Shown: positions 1-5,408 of the stretch, piece after piece
How positions within the stretch are numbered: the stretch's first letter is position 1
Layout: each line of letters starts with the position of its first letter
DNA from: an uncultured Bacillota bacterium
GTDB lineage: Bacteria > Bacillota_I > Bacilli_A > RF39 > UBA660
NCBI GenBank assembly: GCA_947179265.1
Contig: CAMXBB010000079.1
Coordinates: 1 to 6,809 of the forward strand
DNA length: 6,809 bases
Direction: 5' to 3'
The notes under the pieces: model-generated
What the model was told of the DNA's origin: nothing
Seen by the model: the letters and a program-made list of their open reading frames with translations, nothing else
Database searches by the model: none
Program-made: the position numbers and the translations under genes

Positions 1-10
1 CTAAACATTT

Positions 11-30
11 TGTCAATAGAATTTTTGACA
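11..30. promoter_or_regulatory. Inverted pair of TTGACA boxes (possible -35 elements or operator)
   Basis: TTGACA reads on the minus strand at 11-16 and on the plus strand at 25-30, forming an inverted repeat with an 8-base spacer. The minus-strand copy lies just beyond the terminator at 54-86, so it could be the -35 of the next minus-strand gene; its -10 would lie off the window. The plus-strand copy has only a CATAAT at 50-55 with a long 19-base spacer, and any transcript would run straight into the hairpin. A regulator binding the inverted repeat is possible but unsupported. Confidence 0.25.
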
Positions 31-33
31 TGC

Positions 34-53
34 TATGTAAATATTTTTACATA
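34..53. repeat. Perfect 8-bp inverted repeat
   Basis: TATGTAAA at 34-41 and TTTACATA at 46-53 are exact reverse complements around a 4-base loop. The repeat sits between the TTGACA pair and the terminator hairpin at 58-86. It is purely descriptive: it could be a second weak hairpin of the terminator region or an operator, but the stem is very AT-rich and no run of T follows it directly. Confidence 0.4.
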
Positions 54-86
54 ATAAAAGACAAATAAGTTTTACTTATTTGTCTT
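54..86 (-). terminator. Rho-independent terminator after the NPETG surface-protein gene
   Basis: AAGACAAATAAGT (58-70) and ACTTATTTGTCTT (74-86) form a perfect 13-bp stem with a 3-base loop. On the minus strand the stem is followed by TTATTAT, a U-rich tail, 37 bases past the stop codon at 124. On the plus strand it is followed by CTTGTTTTATT, so it may also stop transcription coming from the left. The stem is AT-rich but long and without mismatch. Confidence 0.75.
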
Positions 87-123
87 CTTGTTTTATTACT
101 TACGATAGTTATTATATATAATT

Positions 124-1167
124 CTATAATTTCCTAAATAGACGATATTTTTTTGTATAGATTAAACCTAGTCCTGAAACTATTCCTATTGGTAAAAAGC
201 TTAAATTAGTATAAACACCGGTTTCAGGATTTTCAATTGGTTCATCTTTTTTATCATCATCATCCTTTTTATCTTCTACTGGGGGTTCATAAAATAAATC
301 ATTAGTAGATATAGTTACAACAGGTCGTACTCCAGCACCCAATTCAACTTGATCATAACATGCATCAGTTGTACATAAATCTCCTAGAGTATCAATGAAA
401 AATAAACTAGTACCATTTACTGTTCCTAACCAATAAGTAGTTTGGTAAATCCAACTATATTGCTTGGGAATTACATTTAACATACTTAAGGTATAAAAAT
501 AATCCCATTCTTCTATCCAATCACTTTTAAAATCTAAATCTTCCCATGAGCCATTAGTACCATTTATTGTATTTAAAACATACAATAAATCATCTAAAGT
601 CAATATAGCAACTTTTTCTGGCTTGATACCAAATCCTTTTAAAGTATCTTCATATCCTAAAATGTAATCATAGATTTTAGTAGTACTTAAATCAAGATCA
701 TTATTAATGTTATATTTAAAGTCTGCGTAATCAGTTAGATAGGTAACTCCTACTTGAGGATATCGAGGATTTTCCTTTTCTTCTCCATAAGCTCCAATTG
801 CTTTACTATCTTGCTTCATAGTATCAACTGTTATTGATTCTGCATATATACATTTAGCAAGGGAATCTTCAGCTTCACTTTCATACCAGCAAGTGGCATA
901 ATCATATTCTTCCAATTCATTATACCCATCATCTGTAGTAGCATATCCACCTTTTTCATGTAAGATATATCCAGCATATAGATTATATTTAGCTAGCATC
1001 TTTACTCTTTTACCATCATTTTTTAAAACATAAAAATGTTCTGTGCCACAAGATATTTCGTCACCTAGTTTAGTACCATCACCAGTTACCACATTGCATT
1101 GTTCAGCATTTACAGTAGGTATTAATATAAATAGTGCTATTAGAATAATAAGCATTTTATCTTTCAT
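124..1167 (-). CDS. Secreted six-cysteine surface protein with NPETG sorting-like tail
   Basis: This is a 347-residue exported protein of unknown function. Residues 1-21 form a signal peptide (MKDK, then a hydrophobic stretch, likely cleaved after TVNA). Six cysteines follow at 24, 40, 93, 106, 265 and 270. The blocks KVAILTLDDLLYVL (185-198), YWLGTVNGT (245-253) and GAGVRPVVTIS (277-287) resemble a recurrent pattern in surface proteins of AT-rich gut Firmicutes, of the DUF6273 / C-type-lectin-like kind; that link is from memory and tentative. After a charged Asp/Lys linker (298-309) comes NPETG (313-317), a hydrophobic stretch (about 321-337) and a basic end (KKYRLFRKL). This is the layout of a sortase-processed or simply tail-anchored protein. 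No sortase gene is in the window. The start is supported by AGGAG 8 bases upstream. The gene stands alone between two terminators. I found no convincing -35/-10 pair upstream; a CATAAT at 1186-1191 lacks a good -35. Confidence 0.85.
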   Translation of the reverse strand: MKDKMLIILIALFILIPTVNAEQCNVVTGDGTKLGDEISCGTEHFYVLKNDGKRVKMLAKYNLYAGYILHEKGGYATTDDGYNELEEYDYATCWYESEAEDSLAKCIYAESITVDTMKQDSKAIGAYGEEKENPRYPQVGVTYLTDYADFKYNINNDLDLSTTKIYDYILGYEDTLKGFGIKPEKVAILTLDDLLYVLNTINGTNGSWEDLDFKSDWIEEWDYFYTLSMLNVIPKQYSWIYQTTYWLGTVNGTSLFFIDTLGDLCTTDACYDQVELGAGVRPVVTISTNDLFYEPPVEDKKDDDDKKDEPIENPETGVYTNLSFLPIGIVSGLGLIYTKKYRLFRKL

Positions 1168-1287
1168 ATCACACTCTCCTATACTATTATGTTATCATTA
1201 ATAACTATCTAATTAGAAATGATTTATAGTTAAATGAAAAATGTATACACGGCAGATGTAAACCAATCTATGTATAGTAATGTCAAC

Positions 1288-1315
1288 AAAAAAGAATTGT
1301 AATACATTACAATCC
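1288..1315 (-). terminator. Terminator closing the murG-ftsQ-queH-prepilin operon
   Basis: On the minus strand, GGATTGTAAT and ATTACAATTC pair as a 10-bp stem with one G-U wobble and a nominal 2-base loop (so the top pair probably opens). Six T residues follow (A-run at 1288-1293 on the plus strand). The hairpin begins 4 bases past the prepilin-like stop codon at 1320. It separates this operon from the NPETG protein gene downstream. Confidence 0.75.
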
Positions 1316-1319
1316 TTCA

Positions 1320-1841
1320 TTATTTTTTACATCCAGAATCAACAGAAGCTTTATAACCTTTTGTTACATAGTAAAGTCCATCAGGAGATTTTTCCCATTC
1401 AATTTCGACTTTTAAAACACATTCTTCTTGAATTCTACATGATGGTGATGGCTTTCCTTCATAACCTTCAACATCATAACGACACATCTCATCATAATAT
1501 CCACCTTCAACAAGTGTTCTAACATCTACATTAATACCACTATGGTCTATAACATAAACTTTTAAGTCATATCCAGACATCTCTTCGCCTTTGTTGTAGG
1601 TCTTTTTAGCACCTTTACATGTCGTTTCATTACAGATATACTTCTTCTTTCCTTTATCTAAATCTGTTATATATATTTCTCCAGCATCCAATAAGACTTT
1701 CTCTTCCATCTTTGATAAAGTTTTTCTAGCTTTATAAAAAGCATCCAAAGCGGTTGGTACAACTATTACCAAAATTATTCCTAATATAACAATTACTGCT
1801 ATTAATTCTATTAAAGTAAATCCTTTTACTCTATTCTTCAT
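1320..1841 (-). CDS. Prepilin-like (class III signal) protein, cysteine-rich
   Basis: This is a 173-residue protein starting MKNRVKG|FTLIELIAVIVILG. It has a short basic leader ending in Gly7, then Phe8 and Glu12 (position +5 of the mature chain), the signature of type IV pilin and type II secretion pseudopilins processed by a PilD-type peptidase. The hydrophobic helix runs over about residues 8-31, followed by a charged helical stretch (35-50). The C-terminal part (51-173) carries six cysteines (70, 75, 120, 135, 141, 171), more than usual for a pseudopilin, and I do not recognise its fold. The open frame extends 37 codons further upstream, but that part lies inside queH and would bury the leader. 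AGAGGTG sits just before the chosen ATG, so this start is preferred. The ATG overlaps the end of queH by 11 bases, suggesting coupled translation. No ATPase, platform protein or prepilin peptidase gene is in the window. It is the last gene of the operon. Confidence 0.85.
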   Translation of the reverse strand: MKNRVKGFTLIELIAVIVILGIILVIVVPTALDAFYKARKTLSKMEEKVLLDAGEIYITDLDKGKKKYICNETTCKGAKKTYNKGEEMSGYDLKVYVIDHSGINVDVRTLVEGGYYDEMCRYDVEGYEGKPSPSCRIQEECVLKVEIEWEKSPDGLYYVTKGYKASVDSGCKK

Positions 1842-2430
1842 CTTCACACCTCTTACTATATAAACATCCACAATAATCTTGTCTGTAAAGATTATATTCT
1901 TTGGATAACTCAATGCTTCTTTTATATCCATCTCTTTTTTTAAAGTCAGCAAATAAATATTTTATGTTGAGTGTATTTCCTATCTTGCTACCTATATTAT
2001 TGATTATTTCACTATTTTTATGTGGTGAAACAGTTAATGTAGTTGCAAAGTAATCAAAGTTTTCTTTTTTAGCCATCATTGCAGTATATTTAAGTCTTAA
2101 TCCAAAACATACACTACAACGCTTTCCACCTTCTTTTTCTTCGCTCAAACTCTTTGTAACTCTCTTATAAGTTTCATTGTCATAATCACATTCCATAAAT
2201 TTGATATTTAATCTTTTCAATACTTCCTTTTGAACATTTTTTCTATGAATGTATTCTTCTTCAGGTTCAATATTAGGATTATAATACAAAACTGTTATAT
2301 CAAAATAATCATGCAATCTTTCAATACATGCTGTTGAACAAGGTCCACAACAACTATGCAATAATAATCTCTTTTTTCCATCAAGTTTTGCTATTTCACT
2401 TTGCATAAGCAAATCATAATTGTTTTTCAT
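1831..2430 (-). CDS. queH: Epoxyqueuosine reductase QueH
   Basis: QueH (DUF208 family) reduces epoxyqueuosine to queuosine in tRNA, the last step of queuosine synthesis. It is the cobalamin-independent alternative to QueG and acts in the cytosol on tRNAs with GUN anticodons. The 199 residues show the family motifs: HSCCGPCS (Cys27, Cys28, Cys31) near the N-terminus, GKRCSVCFGLRL (Cys105, Cys108), TTLTVSPHK (130-138), and YCGC near the end (Cys187, Cys189). These cysteines are the expected ligands of the iron-sulfur cluster and nearby metal. The length is normal for the short bacterial form. Translation starts in a TAATG junction with ftsQ (one-base overlap), with AGGGGGA 5 bases before the ATG. 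There are no other queuosine genes nearby, which fits an organism that salvages a precursor or has the pathway elsewhere. Confidence 0.93.
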   Translation of the reverse strand: MKNNYDLLMQSEIAKLDGKKRLLLHSCCGPCSTACIERLHDYFDITVLYYNPNIEPEEEYIHRKNVQKEVLKRLNIKFMECDYDNETYKRVTKSLSEEKEGGKRCSVCFGLRLKYTAMMAKKENFDYFATTLTVSPHKNSEIINNIGSKIGNTLNIKYLFADFKKRDGYKRSIELSKEYNLYRQDYCGCLYSKRCEDEE

Positions 2431-3227
2431 TATGTCCCCCTAGTTGTAGTTGATGTCGTTTGGGATGTACTTGACGTCGTAGTTGTTGTCGATTCGTCAC
2501 CTTTAGTAGTCGTAGTAGTCGTTTTAAATAGTTTAATTACACTTCTCTCGCCATCCATATAAAATGTTCCTGTACTCGTAAGTTTATTGGCAGCAATAAT
2601 CTCTAAATAGCTATTTAATACCTTAGCATTCTTAGCCGTAATATAAACTAAATTTTTATCATTCATCGATAGTAAGAATCTATTCTCATCGATAACCTTA
2701 TTTTGTTGATTATAACTAGGACGATATTCGATATCATTAATCATTCCTAAAATACCTTTATCAACTTGACTTAGATTACTTGCTAGAACTTTCATATTAG
2801 TAGTTGGAGTATTGTTAAGTAATGTTGGAAGTCCAACGAAAGAATTAGCATTTGCAACTAGAGTACCATCAGACAAACATACCTCATTGCTCTCTTTAAC
2901 GATAAACATTGGTTTATTCTCCTCGATCTCTATTCGTATCGTAAAATGCAACCCATAACTAACTTTTGCTGTCTTTATAAATGAATTACTCTCCAATTTC
3001 TCACTCATCTTTTTGGTATTTATCGATACATAAGATGGATAAGTATCAAGTCCTAGACTTCTTAAGATATCAACATCCTTAATGTATTCATTTCCAATAA
3101 TTTCAAAATGTCTTACAGGTTCACTATAAACATATATTCCTAGACAACCAATGATATATATTACAAGGATAAGCACTAATATTTTACCCATATTGACATT
3201 TTTCTTCTTTACATTTTTCGTTTTCAT
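2430..3227 (-). CDS. ftsQ: Cell-division protein FtsQ/DivIB with Ser/Thr-rich tail
   Basis: This 265-residue divisome protein of the FtsQ/DivIB family normally works with FtsL and FtsB/DivIC outside the membrane to control septal peptidoglycan synthesis. A short basic cytoplasmic end (1-14) is followed by one membrane helix (about 15-34), a POTRA-like domain (about 39-107, beginning HFEIIGNEYI and ending near IEIEENKPMFIV), then the beta domain (about 108-234, with LSDGTLV and GLPTL). Residues 236-265 form a tail of 18 Thr and 5 Ser out of 30, predicted to be disordered and outside the cell. This is unlike the charged tail of Bacillus DivIB. The start has a strong AAAGGAGG site 6 bases upstream, placed 16 bases after the murG stop. 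FtsQ directly after murG is a typical Firmicute division-and-cell-wall cluster arrangement. ftsA and ftsZ, often next, are absent here. Confidence 0.9.
   Translation of the reverse strand: MKTKNVKKKNVNMGKILVLILVIYIIGCLGIYVYSEPVRHFEIIGNEYIKDVDILRSLGLDTYPSYVSINTKKMSEKLESNSFIKTAKVSYGLHFTIRIEIEENKPMFIVKESNEVCLSDGTLVANANSFVGLPTLLNNTPTTNMKVLASNLSQVDKGILGMINDIEYRPSYNQQNKVIDENRFLLSMNDKNLVYITAKNAKVLNSYLEIIAANKLTSTGTFYMDGERSVIKLFKTTTTTTKGDESTTTTTSSTSQTTSTTTRGT
2505..2522 (-). repeat. 9-bp tandem duplication in the ftsQ Thr tail
   Basis: On the coding strand ACGACTACT occurs twice in tandem and encodes six threonines (FtsQ residues 236-241). The remaining Thr codons of the tail are a mix of ACA, ACT and ACG with no long pure repeat. 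Length variation by slippage is therefore possible only in a limited way. Confidence 0.7.
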
Positions 3228-3243
3228 GCTTATCCTCCTTTCA

Positions 3244-4326
3244 TCATTTAATTAAATCTTTTAAAGCTTCATAGATTACCGTAGCAGAATTATTAACACT
3301 TATCTTACCTAAGTTTTCTTTAAACTCTTTTATCTTTTTATCATCACTTAAAATGCTTTCAATCTTTTCTTTTAGCAATGCAGCTGTTAATTCATTTTCT
3401 TGAATCATCTCACCAGCATTATTATTTAAAATGCTTAAGGCATTATAATATTGGTGATTATTTGCTACATATGGACTTGGGATTAAGATACAAGGGATAG
3501 CTAGTGCTGTTATCTCCGCTACACTACTAGCTCCTGCTCTACATACAACTAAATCCATATCTTTCATAAGTCCACTTAGATTATCTACATATGGTACTAC
3601 ATAAACGTTTTTGGGGAATTTATTCTTATTAAATTCCTCATAACTAGATTTACCAGTTATATATAAAACATCATAATTAGCTTTTTCAATTGTTTTTAAA
3701 TAATCAATCATCTTAGTATTTATAGCGCTACTACCAAGTGACCCATTAAATATCAATACTGATTTTTTATTTTTATCTAATCCATAGTTTGTTTTGGAAA
3801 TCTTCTTTATTTTCAAAGCATTTTCACTACATGGATTTCCTGTCATAATAACATTATATCCTTTAAAATATTTTAAGGAATCTTCAAAACTTACTCCAAT
3901 CAGATCAACATATTTGAGTAATGCTTTATTAGCTTTACCTGGTATACTATTTTGTTCATGAACAAAAGTCTTAATACCACATTTATGTGCTGCCTTGATT
4001 ACTGGATAAGTTACATATCCACCAACTCCAATAACAACATCTGGTTTAAAATCTTTCATTATCTTCAAACACTTCTTATAAGCTTTTCCGATTAAGAAGA
4101 CATTTTTTACATTTCTTCCCATCAATTTTAAAGAAGTCGATAATCCATATATTTCAATGGGGATATATTTTATTCCTCTCTCAGGAACGATATCTTTTTC
4201 CATTCTATTATGAGTACCAATATAGATAAATTCACTATCTGGTTCTAGAGATTTAATCTTATCTAATATAGCTAAAGCAGGATATATATGTCCCCCTGTA
4301 CCTCCAGCAGTTATAATTACACGCAC
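3244..4326 (-). CDS. murG: MurG, UDP-GlcNAc : lipid I N-acetylglucosaminyl transferase
   Basis: MurG adds GlcNAc from UDP-GlcNAc to lipid I, giving lipid II, on the cytoplasmic face of the membrane. The 360-residue product has the family length (GT28, two Rossmann-like domains). Visible motifs are GGTGGHIYPALA (8-19), the lipid-I site; GVGGYVTYP (100-108); FVHEQNSIPGKANK (121-134); TGNP (162-165); NGSLGS (194-199); and the sugar-nucleotide site RAGASSVAEITALAIPCILIPSP (263-285) with Glu271, then NNHQYYNA with Gln292. The frame is open to a GTG at 4335, but that codon lies inside the Shine-Dalgarno stretch AAGAGGGTG. The next in-frame GTG at 4326 sits 8 bases after it and gives the classic MurG start MRVIITAGGTGGHIYP, so it is chosen. 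The gene ends with two consecutive TGA codons, arguing for the standard genetic code. It is the first gene of an operon with ftsQ, queH and the prepilin-like gene. Confidence 0.95.
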   Translation of the reverse strand: MRVIITAGGTGGHIYPALAILDKIKSLEPDSEFIYIGTHNRMEKDIVPERGIKYIPIEIYGLSTSLKLMGRNVKNVFLIGKAYKKCLKIMKDFKPDVVIGVGGYVTYPVIKAAHKCGIKTFVHEQNSIPGKANKALLKYVDLIGVSFEDSLKYFKGYNVIMTGNPCSENALKIKKISKTNYGLDKNKKSVLIFNGSLGSSAINTKMIDYLKTIEKANYDVLYITGKSSYEEFNKNKFPKNVYVVPYVDNLSGLMKDMDLVVCRAGASSVAEITALAIPCILIPSPYVANNHQYYNALSILNNNAGEMIQENELTAALLKEKIESILSDDKKIKEFKENLGKISVNNSATVIYEALKDLIK

Positions 4327-4332
4327 ATTATT

Positions 4333-4341
4333 CACCCTCTT
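4333..4341 (-). promoter_or_regulatory. Shine-Dalgarno site that decides the murG start
   Basis: AAGAGGGTG lies 6 bases upstream of the GTG at 4324-4326. An alternative GTG start at 4335 would fall within this sequence, leaving no room for ribosome placement. The site therefore supports the shorter MurG. Confidence 0.6.
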
Positions 4342-4347
4342 AATATC

Positions 4348-4376
4348 ATTATATAATATTTATTCGCAATATTTAA
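4348..4376 (-). promoter_or_regulatory. Candidate sigma-A promoter of the murG operon
   Basis: A perfect -10 box TATAAT (4348-4353) is preceded by a 17-base spacer and a weak -35 TTAAAT (4371-4376, 3 of 6 matches). Transcription would begin near 4341, giving a leader of about 15 bases that holds little more than the ribosome site. The region is very AT-rich, so a chance TATAAT is possible; the location just downstream of a terminator and upstream of murG favours it. Confidence 0.45.
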
Positions 4377-4417
4377 CCTCTAATATCGACATAAGTGTAA
4401 ACAAAATATCTATTCAG

Positions 4418-4440
4418 AAAAAAAATAGGTTTCCCTATTT
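4418..4440 (-). terminator. Terminator of the transglutaminase-like gene, overlapping its stop codon
   Basis: On the minus strand AAATAGG-GAAA-CCTATTT forms a 7-bp stem capped by a GAAA loop, followed by five further T residues. The TAG stop of the gene (4435-4437) lies inside the 5' arm of the stem. A ribosome finishing translation would cover the hairpin, so termination here may depend on ribosome release. Confidence 0.7.
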
Positions 4441-5346
4441 CATTTGTAATACTTTACCTTGAATGTTTGGTACATTGTTATCATGAATTCCTGGTGTACC
4501 TACATGAAAGTATTCTCTTAAATCAGCATCGATTTGTTCCTCAATTTCTAATAGATAATCATTTTCATAATCTGCATAGTATTGAGCATGTTCTTCTGCT
4601 TTCTTTTCACTGATTTTTCTTCTAGTCGTATAAGTTACTTTAGAACCATAATCATCAGCAAAATATACATGAAGACCAGCATTATCGGATAATGTTAAGA
4701 ATATTTCATCTCCATATGGTGATGGATAGAATTTATCATCCTCACAATCTATAGATATAAATTGACCTAATGCACTACGCATGAATATGGTTTTATTCGT
4801 TGGATCAAATAGATAATAAGTTCCATTTTCACAAACACAAGTTACAGCATGGTTATTAGTTCCACTTATAAAATTAGTAGAATATAATTCTCCATATGAC
4901 ACACTTGCATCATAACCTAGTGCTTGGAATACACGATATAGATTATATGCTTGGTTACGACATACACTCTTACCAGTAATAACGGACATACCTAAATTAC
5001 CAAATACTTCATAATCAGCTACCCCAAAGTCAAAATCATCACCTAGTGAAATCAAGCCATTATGTTGCAATAAAGAATAAGCTGCAAAAACATCCATTGC
5101 AGATGTATGCATTTCTGTATTTACGATTTCATCCTTTATCAAATTGATATATTCATCATAACTTGCATATTGCTCACTAAATATTTCCTCATTCCTAAGC
5201 ATCGTTTGAACAACAGCATTTTTCTCACTATTCATCTCTTCACTCTTATTTATGGATGATACTATAAATCCATAAGATGTAAGTAATACCACACCACTTA
5301 AAGCTAAAGATAATACCTTACTAGATATATCTTTTATTCTTGACAT
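4435..5346 (-). CDS. Membrane-anchored or secreted transglutaminase-like protein
   Basis: This 303-residue protein has an N-terminal hydrophobic segment (about residues 9-31) after MSRIKDISSK, a signal peptide or membrane anchor that places the rest outside the cell. The middle carries the Cys-His-Asp order of the transglutaminase-like (papain-type) fold: GKSVCRNQAYNLYRVFQALGY with Cys129, NNHAVTCV with His166, and YYLFDPTN with Asp181. The spacings (37 and 15) are usual for the family. Such proteins may be thiol proteases, amidases or cross-linking enzymes; substrate cannot be told from sequence. The C-terminal 60 residues include a charged, probably helical stretch (SEKKAEEHAQYYADYENDY). 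The open frame reaches TTG at 5406, but the first 20 codons coincide with a good promoter. The ATG at 5346 has AAAGGGGGA about 9 bases upstream and opens directly into a signal sequence. It lies between a carboxypeptidase gene and murG, suggesting an envelope role by context only. Confidence 0.8.
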   Translation of the reverse strand: MSRIKDISSKVLSLALSGVVLLTSYGFIVSSINKSEEMNSEKNAVVQTMLRNEEIFSEQYASYDEYINLIKDEIVNTEMHTSAMDVFAAYSLLQHNGLISLGDDFDFGVADYEVFGNLGMSVITGKSVCRNQAYNLYRVFQALGYDASVSYGELYSTNFISGTNNHAVTCVCENGTYYLFDPTNKTIFMRSALGQFISIDCEDDKFYPSPYGDEIFLTLSDNAGLHVYFADDYGSKVTYTTRRKISEKKAEEHAQYYADYENDYLLEIEEQIDADLREYFHVGTPGIHDNNVPNIQGKVLQMK

Positions 5347-5348
5347 AA

Positions 5349-5382
5349 AAAATATCCCCCTTTTTTTATCGAGAGATATTTT
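5349..5382 (-). repeat. Inverted repeat flanking the ribosome site of the transglutaminase-like gene
   Basis: On the minus strand AAAATATC (5382-5375) and GATATTTT (5356-5349) are exact reverse complements separated by 18 bases. The second arm touches the GGGGG Shine-Dalgarno run, and the first arm overlaps the -10 box. A transcript begun at the local promoter (about 5371) would lack the first arm; only read-through RNA from the carboxypeptidase gene could form the hairpin. The stem has one G-C pair, so it is weak. Confidence 0.35.
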
Positions 5383-5406
5383 AGCACAAAATGTTAAATT
5401 AGTCAA
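5378..5406 (-). promoter_or_regulatory. Sigma-A promoter with extended -10, transglutaminase-like gene
   Basis: TTGACT (5401-5406), a 17-base spacer and TAAAAT (5378-5383) match the consensus 5/6 and 5/6. TGC directly before the -10 makes an extended -10 (TGnTAAAAT). The -35 begins 3 bases after the stop codon of the carboxypeptidase gene. Expected transcript start is near 5371, leaving a leader of about 25 bases that contains the GGGGGA ribosome site. This is the best promoter in the window. Confidence 0.75.
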
Positions 5407-5408
5407 AA

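Noticed and set aside
247..267. KDDDDK in the linker of the NPETG protein, resembling an enteropeptidase site
   Set aside because: The linker is simply Asp/Lys-rich low-complexity sequence, so the match is expected by chance.
1242..1249. TGTATACA palindrome in the leader region of the NPETG protein gene
   Set aside because: An 8-bp AT-rich palindrome is easily found by chance, and no clear promoter is placed around it.
1280..1522. Plus-strand open frame of 80 codons
   Set aside because: It lies antisense to the prepilin-like gene and its terminator, has a His/Gln-rich low-complexity product with no family resemblance, and no convincing ribosome site.
1842..1952. N-terminal extension of the prepilin-like frame
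   Set aside because: It overlaps queH by over 100 bases and would place 37 residues before a class III leader that must be short and basic; the inner ATG has its own AGAGGTG site.
5347..5406. N-terminal extension of the transglutaminase-like frame from TTG
   Set aside because: The stretch contains a strong -35/extended -10 promoter, and the inner ATG has a GGGGGA ribosome site and leads directly into a signal sequence.
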